From assembly GCA_900470195.1 (NCBI GenBank), contig UEIJ01000006.1, forward strand, positions 1 to 64,000: DNA of 64,000 nt, written 5' to 3'. The notes beneath the pieces are model-generated. The model did not search any database and was not told the DNA's origin. It saw only the letters and a program-made list of their open reading frames with translations. The DNA comes from Hyphomicrobiales bacterium (lineage in GTDB: Bacteria; Pseudomonadota; Alphaproteobacteria; Rhizobiales; Rhizobiaceae). How positions within the stretch are numbered: position 1 is the first letter of the stretch; the number at the start of each line of letters is the position of its first letter. This document shows, one piece after another, positions 36,824 to 45,406 of this stretch. The translations under genes and the position numbers were made by a program.

Positions 36824-37885
36824 ATGATCATATCTTTTCAAACTACACTCGAAGAAATCGAGCAGGCAAATAATCGTGACCTGAGTTACGTTATTGGCGA
36901 GGTTTTACGCGCCCATGTTCAGGGATATCATCTTTTAGTTCTGGAGCGTTCAATAGCAAAGTGGATAGCGGAAAACCTGGATCTTACTGACTGGGATCGA
37001 GTTACTGTACAGGCAATCGGACGCCAATACACTCAAAACGGACATGTGGTTCGAGACGCTGCATTTCATTTGTGCGTTAAGCCCATGTCGATGGCAGGGA
37101 TGATTGTCCATGACAATAGGGTTGAAGTTGGTCTGAGGGATATAGATTGGCCCGTTATTTGCAGTCCCACAATCCTACTTTCTGAGGATTCATCTCATGA
37201 TGGCACAATTTATTTAGATATACTGAAAGCTGCAGCGAAACGATATGGATCGTATACGGTGAATTACGATCTTCAACATGGCGGTGGAACTGGAGTTTAT
37301 AAGATCTGGTCTCAGCGTGTAGCTGAGAAACGGGCAGTATGTTTGATTGCAGATTCCGATCTTAGGTATCCGACGGACGTTAGAAATCGGAAAATTCCCG
37401 AAGCCATAAGTTTTGCTCAAGCGAACGAGTGGCCCTTCGTTAAAGCGAAGTGTTTGCCATGTCGTGAGATTGAAAATATGATTCCTTTGGAGATTGTGGG
37501 CGAATTACCTTGCGGCAAAGCTAAACCTAAAGAGTTCGATGGATTACGTACTATTGGAAGCGTTGAAACCCTCTCTCGCAAACCCGATTCGGAACGTTTT
37601 TATTTGTATTATGATTTAAAGAACGGATTTAATAAGGAAAATATAGATGATTTAAATGATAACGAAATGAAGTCATTCTATCAAGAGAAACGCGGGAATG
37701 CAGGAAAAAATTGCACATTTGAAGGTTTTGGCGAGAATATAATTCGTCATATATTAGATGATGCTGCGATATTCAATAAACTTATCAAGTATGTTCTAAA
37801 CGAGCAGTGGTGGAACTTGTTTAAAGATGTATTTGAACCGGTGCTCTGGTTGGGGTATGCGCCTAATCGCCAATTGATAAGATGA
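36824..37885 (+). CDS. TOPRIM-like partner of the AAA ATPase
   Basis: A 353-residue protein starting at 36824, two bases after the ATPase stop (the frame extends to 36788, overlapping it). It has the features of a TOPRIM nuclease: TILLSEDSSHDGTIYLDIL around residues 117-135 resembles the acidic first TOPRIM motif, VCLIADSDLRYP (173-184) the DxD motif, and CREIENMIP (214-222) a conserved Glu-Asn motif seen in DUF4435/AriB-like effectors. No family name is certain. With the ATPase it likely forms a two-gene, PARIS-like or OLD-like anti-phage system, the ATPase holding the nuclease inactive until triggered. Confidence 0.65.
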   Translation: MIISFQTTLEEIEQANNRDLSYVIGEVLRAHVQGYHLLVLERSIAKWIAENLDLTDWDRVTVQAIGRQYTQNGHVVRDAAFHLCVKPMSMAGMIVHDNRVEVGLRDIDWPVICSPTILLSEDSSHDGTIYLDILKAAAKRYGSYTVNYDLQHGGGTGVYKIWSQRVAEKRAVCLIADSDLRYPTDVRNRKIPEAISFAQANEWPFVKAKCLPCREIENMIPLEIVGELPCGKAKPKEFDGLRTIGSVETLSRKPDSERFYLYYDLKNGFNKENIDDLNDNEMKSFYQEKRGNAGKNCTFEGFGENIIRHILDDAAIFNKLIKYVLNEQWWNLFKDVFEPVLWLGYAPNRQLIR

Positions 37886-38540
37886 GGTAGGCGCTTATTT
37901 TAAAGTTTATGATGTCTTGCAACTCCCGGAGAATTCAGGAGGAACTCCGAACCTGGCTTACGTTTGCAACGTCGCTAGACAGGGAGCATCTGACTTAGTG
38001 CGCGTTAATAAAAGATTGCATTTCACTTTATGACTTGATTCACTATTCGCTTTATGCAAATAGGATCAGTGTCGTGAAGCAATCACGCTTGGAGCAATAC
38101 AATGATAACGGCCATATCCAAAGTAGCGAAGGACGCGCACAAGCACTAAATCTTTGGTTTAGTGATGGCTACTTATCATTTTTTTGGTGCTCACCGCCGT
38201 CCTTCCTCCATTTCTATAACAGCTTAACTGAACATCGTCATTCCGTTGCTCTTCGCAATGGAACGTGACTGTTCATCGCTGTCTCTGCTTGGATCCAAAA
38301 GGAGGGAATATCCATGAACGGCAATGCCATCTATCTCAGCAAGTACGTGTCTCGACGTCAAAACGGGATGATTATCGCACCCCAGCCCTATCTCGGTCGT
38401 AGCATCAATACCAAGGGCAGAGGCTGTCACATAGCGAACGCTCTTTAAAGCGCCGCTCAACCGGACGAGCCATTCACATTTCTCCTTCTGTCGCAGACAG
38501 AAAGCTTAGCCCGAAGAAATGTGGCTCCCAAATCGGTAGT
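37886..38540. other. Intergenic region before the transposition genes
   Basis: 655 bases. Short open frames at 38035-38268 (+) and 38224-38460 (-) have no good ribosome site and improbable sequence, so I do not call genes. It presumably holds the promoter of tnsA. Its right part from 38403 is an open frame continuous with tnsA. Confidence 0.5.
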
Positions 38541-39110
38541 GTGATCGATCCATTCCGCCGTCGTCTCGTGAATTTCGAAAGTCTGCTCGAACGCCAGTGG
38601 GCCACCGTGTTCATCGCTCGCTCTGATCTGAAGGAAATTCGTGAGCAGCAGTCTTGCTCGTATTTCGGCAACAGGCGACATACGTTTGACTTCATCGTTG
38701 AACGTATGGACGGCACGCGCGTCGCTTATGCGGTGAAGTATGAAGAGGATGTCACGCCAGAACTCGAAGGTATTCTGGAAGTGATCGCCTCGGAACACGG
38801 CTCCTTAGTCGCCGATGAGTTTCGTATTCTCACTGAAAAGGATTTGAACCTTATTCAGCTGAATAATGCGCGACACATTCTCGACTGCGGCCTGGATTTC
38901 GATTTCGAAGCCCAGTCAATGGTCGAACAGTATCTCAATGATGCTCCTCGACATCTTTGCCTCCAGCAAATTGCCGATGATACTGGCTTGGGGTCGGACG
39001 GTTACAGAGCAGCGGTCGCAATGGTGTTCTCAAGAAAATTGCGGCTCAATAAAAATGAGAGGCTCTGTAGGACTGCTTTAGTCGAAAATACCTTTAAAAA
39101 AGCCGCTTAA
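38541..39110 (+). CDS. tnsA: Transposon endonuclease TnsA
   Basis: A 189-residue restriction-fold nuclease that cuts the 5' strands at the transposon ends while TnsB cuts the 3' strands, making cut-and-paste transposition. The catalytic residues fit: Glu13 (NFESLLE), Asp50 (HTFDFIVER) and Lys66 (AYAVKYE). The C-terminal half (about 100-189) is the TnsC-contacting part. The GTG at 38541 has a weak ribosome site, and the frame is open upstream to 38403 with no ATG, GTG or TTG in between (only a CTG), so the true start is uncertain. First of four transposition genes. Confidence 0.85.
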   Translation: MIDPFRRRLVNFESLLERQWATVFIARSDLKEIREQQSCSYFGNRRHTFDFIVERMDGTRVAYAVKYEEDVTPELEGILEVIASEHGSLVADEFRILTEKDLNLIQLNNARHILDCGLDFDFEAQSMVEQYLNDAPRHLCLQQIADDTGLGSDGYRAAVAMVFSRKLRLNKNERLCRTALVENTFKKAA

Positions 39111-39190
39111 AATCCATTTGGAGCATTAATCCGTTTCTTAAGATATTCGGATTAATGCTTCAAGGATGGGCTAGCTTTGGGGGAAGCGTG

Positions 39191-41401
39191 ATGAAAAATC
39201 GTTCGTTCCATTTTGATCGCCATGATCGAATTATGATCGACAATGTGTCGTATCGATCAGAATCCAAAGAAAAGAACACCCACTTTCTCCAAGCTATTGT
39301 TGATGGTTTTATCGACGATTTCTTTACAGTTAAGACCGACCAGGACATCTCACTATTAATGAAAAGCGGTCGTCTTCGCGTAGATGTCGGTTGGTTTTCC
39401 AAAACGATGCATCTTCTACGCGTTCGTCACGACAACTCCAATCTGCGTGACCTCTCTGAAGACGACCTTCGCACTGTCGCCTGGAAGAAGGAGTGGTGCG
39501 TAAGGTTCCTATGGGCGGCTGGAGCAAAAGATAAGATTTGGCGTCCTAAAAAGACGCCAACAGACATCCGGCAATTCATCGATAACATCAAGTCTGAAAT
39601 GGATTGCTGGTATCTCAATGAATTCGGAATGCGCCGTAAGCCTGGACGTCAGAGAAAGGGGGAGATCAGAAAAGAATTCGATTATCCCGCTCCCAGCACC
39701 CTACGAGATTGGCTCAAGCTATATCAGGAAGCCGGGTACAGGGCAGAAGCCTTCAGACCCCTTTATGAAAATTGCGGTAATCGGAATCAGCTTGATGAGC
39801 GTGTTCGTCAGATTGTTCAAAACGGCGTCGAGAGTTATTGCACTCTTAATCGTATCAAGATGGCTGACGTCTACGAAGACATAGAGGCTCAGCTATTCCT
39901 GCACAACAAGAAGCACGGTTCTGAGCTGAAAGTGAGCGACCGCACAGTGCGTCGCCACATTAATAATATTGATCCATTTAAAAGAGATGCCGGACGTTTC
40001 GGGGCCGATTATGCATTGCGCAAATATGCGCCTGTGGGGCGCGGGATTGTCCTCGAAAGCCCACTGGAGCGGGTCGAAATGGACGATTGGGAATTTGACC
40101 TGTTCGTCCTGTTGAAGACATCATCTGCATGGAAAAAACTGGATTCCAAGCAAAAGAAACAGATCGAACGCGTTCGGGTCACCGTAACCGTCGCAATCGA
40201 CTGTGTGACGCGTTGCATCGTCGGATTTCACGCGACGCCTGCCCCTCCGTCGACCGCTGGAGCAAAAACAGCTCTGCGCTCAGTCTTGCTCGATAAGACC
40301 AAAATTGCTGAACTCGCAGGAGCGAAGTCCTCGTGGGATATGTATGGACGTCCAGAATTTATTGTGACTGACGGCGGCCCTGTTTTTAGAGGCGAATTCG
40401 AGACAGCTGTCGCTCGCAGTCGAATGAACCGCAGTCTGCCCGACCAGGATCCCAGAATGCGAGGAACGATTGAATCCTTCTTTCGTTCATTCAAACGGCT
40501 TTGCAGATATTTTACCGGTCAGTCATTTTCCAATGTCGTGGAAAAGGGTGATTATCCAAGTGAAGACTACGCCAGCCTGACCTTCGACGTGTTTTACCGC
40601 GCCGCAGTTCGGTACATCGTCGATGTATATCATCATCGCAAACATCGCGGCCTCAACAATGGTACCCCATTCAAAACCTGGGAGATTTTGACAACCCAGC
40701 GCGACAGAGGCATGGCACCTCCCTTGAATCAGGAGCAGATCGTTGAAGCATTCGGCCTCGAACACAAATCAAAGATTACGCGAAATGGCGTAACCATTAA
40801 CTCGTTTAATTATGAGTCTTCTGATTTGACCAAGCTGCATCAGATCATGGGCGAGAAGGACGTGGTTTCGATCTTCGACCCGGACGATCTGGGAACAATC
40901 CTCGTCAGAGTCCCGAACAAACATCTGGACAGGTTCCACAATGTTTTTGGCAGTTATATCATCGCAAAGTGTACCGACGAAGCTGTTCATGGGCGCACTT
41001 ATCTCGACCTTGTAGCCGGAAAGCGGGAAGTTCGGGAGTTCCTCAAAGCGCAAGCGTTAGAGGGCAACCCCTACCGTCTGACAGCCCATAATGATTTTCA
41101 GGATCAATCGGCTCACGCGCTCAAAGATGCCGGTATTCCAACCCATCAGTTGTCTCAAAAGAAATACGATCAGATTACGGCAGTCGTATCGCAGAAAACA
41201 CGCGCCGCTCTAACGTCCCCCACCTATTCCGATGACCCCATGTCGGACGATGATCTTCCCGGCTCCGTAATTGCAGTGTCGGCACGCACGAAACCAAAAG
41301 CCAAACCGTATGCAGATGATGGAAACGCGCAACCAAAAGAACGGTCAGCGCATAAACCATTCAGCCAGAGCATGAACACTTTCGAGGACGATGATGACTG
41401 A
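39191..41401 (+). CDS. tnsB: Transposase TnsB
   Basis: A 736-residue DDE transposase that binds the end repeats and joins the ends to target DNA. The catalytic triad is visible: Asp337 (VTVAIDCVTR), Asp394 (FIVTDGGPVF) and Glu428 (RGTIESFFRSF). The N-terminal third carries helix-turn-helix segments that should recognise the 15-bp repeats found at both ends. ATG at 39191 has GGGGGAAG upstream; an ATG at 39155 is an alternative. The C-terminus (SDDDLPGSV, DNAQPKERSAHK) is likely a TnsC-binding tail. It overlaps tnsC by about 11 bases. Confidence 0.93.
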   Translation: MKNRSFHFDRHDRIMIDNVSYRSESKEKNTHFLQAIVDGFIDDFFTVKTDQDISLLMKSGRLRVDVGWFSKTMHLLRVRHDNSNLRDLSEDDLRTVAWKKEWCVRFLWAAGAKDKIWRPKKTPTDIRQFIDNIKSEMDCWYLNEFGMRRKPGRQRKGEIRKEFDYPAPSTLRDWLKLYQEAGYRAEAFRPLYENCGNRNQLDERVRQIVQNGVESYCTLNRIKMADVYEDIEAQLFLHNKKHGSELKVSDRTVRRHINNIDPFKRDAGRFGADYALRKYAPVGRGIVLESPLERVEMDDWEFDLFVLLKTSSAWKKLDSKQKKQIERVRVTVTVAIDCVTRCIVGFHATPAPPSTAGAKTALRSVLLDKTKIAELAGAKSSWDMYGRPEFIVTDGGPVFRGEFETAVARSRMNRSLPDQDPRMRGTIESFFRSFKRLCRYFTGQSFSNVVEKGDYPSEDYASLTFDVFYRAAVRYIVDVYHHRKHRGLNNGTPFKTWEILTTQRDRGMAPPLNQEQIVEAFGLEHKSKITRNGVTINSFNYESSDLTKLHQIMGEKDVVSIFDPDDLGTILVRVPNKHLDRFHNVFGSYIIAKCTDEAVHGRTYLDLVAGKREVREFLKAQALEGNPYRLTAHNDFQDQSAHALKDAGIPTHQLSQKKYDQITAVVSQKTRAALTSPTYSDDPMSDDDLPGSVIAVSARTKPKAKPYADDGNAQPKERSAHKPFSQSMNTFEDDDD

Positions 41402-42422
41402 TCAAGGAAAGACCGAACTTCACGATTTCTCGGATGACGACTTTCTCAACGCGATTACGCAGAGATTTCCTGACAAGCAACGCGCAATTCGCGATTCCCT
41501 GGAGAGAGTGAAAAGCGTTTATGTTCGATCTCCTCGCGATAAGGTGCTGGAAAAGGACCTGGATCGATTTCTGGTTTCCATGCTCGCGAAACAAGGAGAG
41601 CGTCGAGACGACGGCAGAGCGCTTTTCATTACAGGTGAAAGCGGGGCGGGCAAAACCCGTATGATTGCTCAAATGCTGGAAAAGAATGAACTTCTCCAGC
41701 CCATGCAAACGGGTTTTGGCATAGTCAATCCTGTGGCAACAGTGCGTTTGATGGGACCGTGCACACTTCGCTTGCTCGGCAAAAATATCCTGGAGACAAT
41801 CGGATATCCTATTCGCCAGAGAATGGAACAGGGCGAGCTTTGGGACATGCTGCCAAGCCAGCTTCGGCAGCGCCGTGTACTTCTGATTTACGTTGATGAA
41901 ACACAGCACATGCTCCGGCATACCACAGGCGATTCAGAACGGAAGAACCTTGCCAAGGCCTTTAAAGGCGTAATGAATTACGCTCCTTGGCCAGTGAGTT
42001 TTATTATGTCTGGAATGCCCGAAACTGTGGAAATGGCTCAACTCGACGAACAGATTGAACGCCGTTCCAGTTTCTGCAGAATCCCAGAAATCGAGATGCC
42101 CGAAGGTCGGCCTCTTATCGAGAGAATTCTCATTGAAATGACTTCTGTTATCGACATGGACGCGACCAAGGTCACGCAAAGTGATCTGCCAGAACGCATC
42201 GCACATACGGCCCGATACCAGTTCGGCAGAGTGACTCAAGTGGTGCTCGCAGCCATTCAAGTGGCTCTGGAAACTGGTCGTACTTCGTTGGGGCGCGATG
42301 ACTTTGCTCGCGCTTATATCCACCATTCTCAAGCGCGTGGTTACGACGAAATGAACCCGTTTTTAGTCGACGATTGGCAACGACTGAATCCGGGTGCTTT
42401 CCTGGTCGACAGCAGAGATTAG
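41391..42422 (+). CDS. tnsC: Transposition regulator TnsC (TniB-family AAA+ ATPase)
   Basis: A 343-residue ATPase that assembles on target DNA and passes it to TnsAB, also giving target immunity. The P-loop is TGESGAGKTR (81-90) and Walker B LLIYVDETQHML near residue 165; the sensor segment SFIMSGMPETVEMAQLDEQI and the arginine finger region ERRSSFCRIPEIEMPEG follow as in TniB/TnsC proteins. It overlaps tnsB at its start and abuts tniQ (two bases after its stop), so the set is co-expressed. Confidence 0.92.
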   Translation: MMTDQGKTELHDFSDDDFLNAITQRFPDKQRAIRDSLERVKSVYVRSPRDKVLEKDLDRFLVSMLAKQGERRDDGRALFITGESGAGKTRMIAQMLEKNELLQPMQTGFGIVNPVATVRLMGPCTLRLLGKNILETIGYPIRQRMEQGELWDMLPSQLRQRRVLLIYVDETQHMLRHTTGDSERKNLAKAFKGVMNYAPWPVSFIMSGMPETVEMAQLDEQIERRSSFCRIPEIEMPEGRPLIERILIEMTSVIDMDATKVTQSDLPERIAHTARYQFGRVTQVVLAAIQVALETGRTSLGRDDFARAYIHHSQARGYDEMNPFLVDDWQRLNPGAFLVDSRD

Positions 42423-42424
42423 CC

Positions 42425-44287
42425 ATGAAACAAGCCCTTAAGGAGCTGGCATGGCATCATCGATTGGAGGAAAGAGAACCTGCTATCGGTTTCGCATCTC
42501 GTCTAGCGAACCTTAACGCGAGGCCGCTTGGTCGTTTCCTGCGCGATATGCTTATTTTTCCGCGCGACCTGGATCGAGGTTACGAAGACGCAATAAAAGA
42601 TGTTTCTGTCCTCGGCAATGCCAGCTTCCCTGCTTTGTTGAAATACTCCCCTCGTCGAGTGGACGATCATTTCTGGCAAGTGGGTTCACAGAAACTGAAA
42701 CGCCTGACCGTGAATCGTACATATTTCAGTGTTTGCCCCGAATGCATTCAAGACGATATTGGACGGTTTGACGGACCCAAGAGCGCGCGTCCTTGGCTAC
42801 GCGTTTCATGGATGCTGTCGCACTATCGTATGTGCAATGCGCACCAACGATTGTTAGTATCCTTACAACCCTTCCGCAAACCATTCGAGCCATTCGACTT
42901 CTCGATTACGATTGCCGACAGTTGGTCTTACATCCAGAAAGCTTTGCCAGCGAAGCCGCTGACGAGGTCCCCATTTCAGGATTGGTTCACCCGGAGGTTA
43001 GACGGGATTGTCGACCCGAATAACTGGCTCGACGATGTAGAACTGTATGCCGCCGCTGAATTTTGCGAAGAACTGGGGCTCTCTGCGCTTTACCCGTCGA
43101 AAGTTCGATCCACAGATCTCCAACCAGAAGATTGGATTGTTGCCGCTAACGAGGGATATCACCTTGCAAGTGAAGGTAGCGTGAGCGTCGAAAATCTCTT
43201 GAAGGATTTAACGGCGAGAGAAAAGCGCTCCAAGGGTACGTGGGGACCTAGAGACACCCTCGGTAGAGCATACGGTTTGTTGCAGAAGCACGAAAAAAAT
43301 CCGGCTTATGTAAAATTTCGGGATTTATTCGCAACTTTCACAATCGAGAATATTCCTATTAAGCCTGGTGTCACGGTGCTCGGTCACAAAGTAGACATCC
43401 GAAAAGTCCATACGATTCACACGTCCGCCCTTGCGTCAGGTACACACGCTCTGACTATGCGAAAGCTATTCGAGCGAGAAGGCTTCGCACAAGACCAAGA
43501 CAACTTGGTCGACCATCGAACGACAGTCGAAGCCGAACAAATTCAGGAAATCGTCGAGAAGCTCAAAACGGCCCTCTCCGCTCCACAGGTTGAACGGATC
43601 ACGGGTATTCCAAAGTTGCATCTCAGAGCCTTTATCAGTCTAGGTTATCTTTCCACGATCACTGGCTCGGAAAAACGCAGTTACGCGAAGCATCGTATTT
43701 CACCTGACGTCATCGAGCCCTTCATGACCAAACTGTTCGCTAACGCTGTCGAGGTTGACAACCCAATGCCGCGACAAGTGCCCATTTCGACGGCCCGCCT
43801 GATGGCTACTGCACGATTGGAACAGGTGCTTACGTTCATCATGGAGGATAAGCTGAAATGGAAGGGGCGACCGTCCGGAGATCGGAACTATAACACGCTT
43901 TTGCTGGATGCTGACGAGATCACACAGCTCGTGCGCGGTGATGAAGAAAAATCAGGACTAACTAAAATCGAGCTGCTGGATTTCATTCCCGGCATCGCGC
44001 GAGAAGCCGTTAATCCACTAATTGAAGCTGGCGAGTTGGAGGTCGTCGAGGAATTCAGTCCGGCCGCCAGGAGATTGGTGCCGGTCATCTCTAGAAAAAG
44101 CGCGGACGAGTTCAAACGGAAATACGTATCTCTCGGTGAACTCTGCCAAGAGACCGGGTTGCACCACAAGCAAGTCCGATCTTCACTCAGAAAAGTCGGT
44201 GTCTCAGAGGCCTTGGATCGTGAGAAATTTAGGTGCTTTTTCTATTTGAGGGATGCTGTTGAAGGGAAAAACTGCATTCAATCATGA
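42425..44287 (+). CDS. tniQ: Target-selector TniQ/TnsD-like protein
   Basis: A 620-residue TniQ-domain protein that selects the insertion site and recruits TnsC. The zinc ribbon is visible as CPECI (C104, C107) and MCNAHQ (C137, H140). The long C-terminal half contains helix-turn-helix-like blocks (LSAPQVERITGIPKLHLRAF, YVSLGELCQETGLHHKQVRS), fitting a TnsD-type DNA-reading protein more than the short TniQ of Cascade-linked elements. No Cas genes or CRISPR array are present, so targeting is probably sequence-specific through this protein. The start at 42425 follows the tnsC stop; an in-frame ATG at 42374 would overlap tnsC. Confidence 0.9.
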   Translation: MKQALKELAWHHRLEEREPAIGFASRLANLNARPLGRFLRDMLIFPRDLDRGYEDAIKDVSVLGNASFPALLKYSPRRVDDHFWQVGSQKLKRLTVNRTYFSVCPECIQDDIGRFDGPKSARPWLRVSWMLSHYRMCNAHQRLLVSLQPFRKPFEPFDFSITIADSWSYIQKALPAKPLTRSPFQDWFTRRLDGIVDPNNWLDDVELYAAAEFCEELGLSALYPSKVRSTDLQPEDWIVAANEGYHLASEGSVSVENLLKDLTAREKRSKGTWGPRDTLGRAYGLLQKHEKNPAYVKFRDLFATFTIENIPIKPGVTVLGHKVDIRKVHTIHTSALASGTHALTMRKLFEREGFAQDQDNLVDHRTTVEAEQIQEIVEKLKTALSAPQVERITGIPKLHLRAFISLGYLSTITGSEKRSYAKHRISPDVIEPFMTKLFANAVEVDNPMPRQVPISTARLMATARLEQVLTFIMEDKLKWKGRPSGDRNYNTLLLDADEITQLVRGDEEKSGLTKIELLDFIPGIAREAVNPLIEAGELEVVEEFSPAARRLVPVISRKSADEFKRKYVSLGELCQETGLHHKQVRSSLRKVGVSEALDREKFRCFFYLRDAVEGKNCIQS

Positions 44288-44385
44288 TCACCAGCCGCCC
44301 TTGCCTGCGTGGTAATTAGCTTTCATTAAAAGCAGGGAATCGGATAAGAATTCGTGCTCGCAAGCAGGGATTAAACGAGAGTACA

Positions 44386-44658
44386 ATGTTCGAGATTTTC
44401 GATGGCATTAAAGGCAAATGGGAGAGTATCCCTGCTATTGGGCTGCCATATGGCTATACAATAGAAATTTTTGTTCCTGCTAGAGGAAGGACCAATGGAA
44501 GGAGTCAGGGATACCGCGTTAAAAAAGGATCACGTGAGGTTGCCATCGAAAGCACCAAAGACAGCGCTATACGTAAAGCTCAACGGGACGCTGAGGAACA
44601 ATGCTTAAAACAAAAGAACAAACCTGACGATGACGTTCGCACTACTAAGTTGATCTAA
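44386..44658 (+). CDS. Uncharacterised small protein
   Basis: A 90-residue basic protein with ATG at 44386, about 100 bases after tniQ on the same strand. It reads KGKWESIPAIGLPYGYTIEI and then a Lys/Arg-rich C-terminus with KKGSREVAIESTKDSAIRKA. No recognised family. It lies between tniQ and the right end, converging on the next gene with a 14-base overlap of the two coding ends. Could be a transposon accessory. Confidence 0.5.
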   Translation: MFEIFDGIKGKWESIPAIGLPYGYTIEIFVPARGRTNGRSQGYRVKKGSREVAIESTKDSAIRKAQRDAEEQCLKQKNKPDDDVRTTKLI

Positions 44659-44992
44659 TATTTCTGGCTTTAAATGCCAGTCCATTATTCCTATAAATTT
44701 CTATGGACCGATCACTGTAAACTCCGTCTCGTATGCTCTTTTGGATATCTGGATGATCAAATTTAAGCAAAGCACCAGGACCAAATTCTTTTTCTATTTT
44801 CAAGCTAGAGGCTAAATATTGGCGGATAGCGTCTAAGCGTTTCTTATATTTCTTTCCATTAAATCCGAAATGTTTTTCCCATGCCTCGAATAGTGACTGC
44901 GCCACTCGAACATCACCACAGTCGACTGAAATTTCAATGGCGCGTAACAGTGTAATTTTGTGTTCTTTACGAGAAACAAACATAAATTTCAT
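44645..44992 (-). CDS. Uncharacterised small protein at transposon right end
   Basis: A 115-residue protein on the minus strand, composed mostly of predicted helices (LLRAIEISVDCGDVRVAQSL, KKRLDAIRQYLASSLKIEKE). Not recognised. Low GC. It is the last gene before the right-end repeats, so it would be carried at the edge of the transposon. Confidence 0.5.
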   Translation of the reverse strand: MKFMFVSRKEHKITLLRAIEISVDCGDVRVAQSLFEAWEKHFGFNGKKYKKRLDAIRQYLASSLKIEKEFGPGALLKFDHPDIQKSIRDGVYSDRSIEIYRNNGLAFKARNIRST

Positions 44993-45107
44993 CCAATACT
45001 ATTATTAAATAATAACTCAGATAATCGTCGGCGCAATATACCTGTATCGCAAACGGCATCAAAACCGTGATGAGGAACTCAACGACCGATAAGGTATTCA
45101 CAAAAAA

Positions 45108-45122
45108 CGGAACTTTGGTTCC
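45108..45122 (+). repeat. Right-end TnsB-type repeat R3
   Basis: CGGAACTTTGGTTCC, inverted relative to L2 (one mismatch). Confidence 0.8.
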
Positions 45123-45130
45123 GCCAGATA

Positions 45131-45145
45131 CGGAACTTTGAGTCC
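45131..45145 (+). repeat. Right-end TnsB-type repeat R2
   Basis: CGGAACTTTGAGTCC, identical to R1 and, inverted, one base from L1. Confidence 0.85.
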
Positions 45146-45203
45146 GAAAAATTGAGTTGAAAAAATATTGAAATGAATTCAGTGGCTTGCAGATAGGGCG
45201 ATG

Positions 45204-45218
45204 CGGAACTTTGAGTCC
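45204..45218 (+). repeat. Right-end TnsB-type repeat R1
   Basis: CGGAACTTTGAGTCC, seven bases from the terminal ACA. The spacing mirrors L1 from TGT on the left. Confidence 0.87.
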
Positions 45219-45225
45219 CACGACA

Positions 45226-45230
45226 GGTAA
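45226..45230. repeat. Target-site duplication GGTAA, right
   Basis: GGTAA directly after the terminal ACA; identical to 21907-21911. Confidence 0.92.
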
Positions 45231-45241
45231 AACAGCAATAC

Positions 45242-45272
45242 AAAAAGCCCGCCTCGCGCGGGCTTTTTGTTT
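45242..45272 (+). terminator. Rho-independent terminator, probably the original nrdJ terminator
   Basis: AAAAAGCCCGC (45242-45252) pairs with GCGGGCTTTTT (45258-45268), a strong stem with T5 inside it and GTTTG after. In an empty site it would lie about 30 bases after the nrdJ stop codon. The transposon has moved it 23 kb away. Confidence 0.85.
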
Positions 45273-45406
45273 GTCGAATGGTAGCGGAGGAGATATTCCC
45301 CCATAAGCGCAGAACTGTAACGCGCCGCGGATTGGAATGAATTTGGGAACGAAGTGACTATTTCAGCGTTCGGTTCATATAACCGGAACGTATCAAGGAG
45401 ATAGTT

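Larger units (their letters stand above)
21912..45225 (+). mobile_element. Complete Tn7-like transposon (23,314 bp)
   Basis: The ends are TGT (21912-21914) and ACA (45223-45225). The first ~24 bases of the left end and the reverse complement of the right end agree at TGT, GGAC-CAAAGTTCCGCA. Related 15-bp repeats recur inside both ends in inverted arrangement. GGTAA flanks both sides. It encodes TnsA, TnsB, TnsC and TniQ near the right end, transcribed rightwards toward that end. Cargo: CBASS, a PIN toxin, an arsenic operon, an AAA/M41 protease cassette and an ATPase/TOPRIM pair. Much of the cargo is AT-rich compared with the chromosome, but the arsenic genes are not, so modules had different origins. 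It sits just downstream of nrdJ. Confidence 0.95.

Noticed and set aside
38035..38268. Open frame between the TOPRIM-like gene and tnsA
   Set aside because: No ribosome binding site and an unlikely composition.
21912..45225. CRISPR-associated (CAST-type) transposon
   Set aside because: No cas genes and no array of regular repeats; TniQ is long and TnsD-like.
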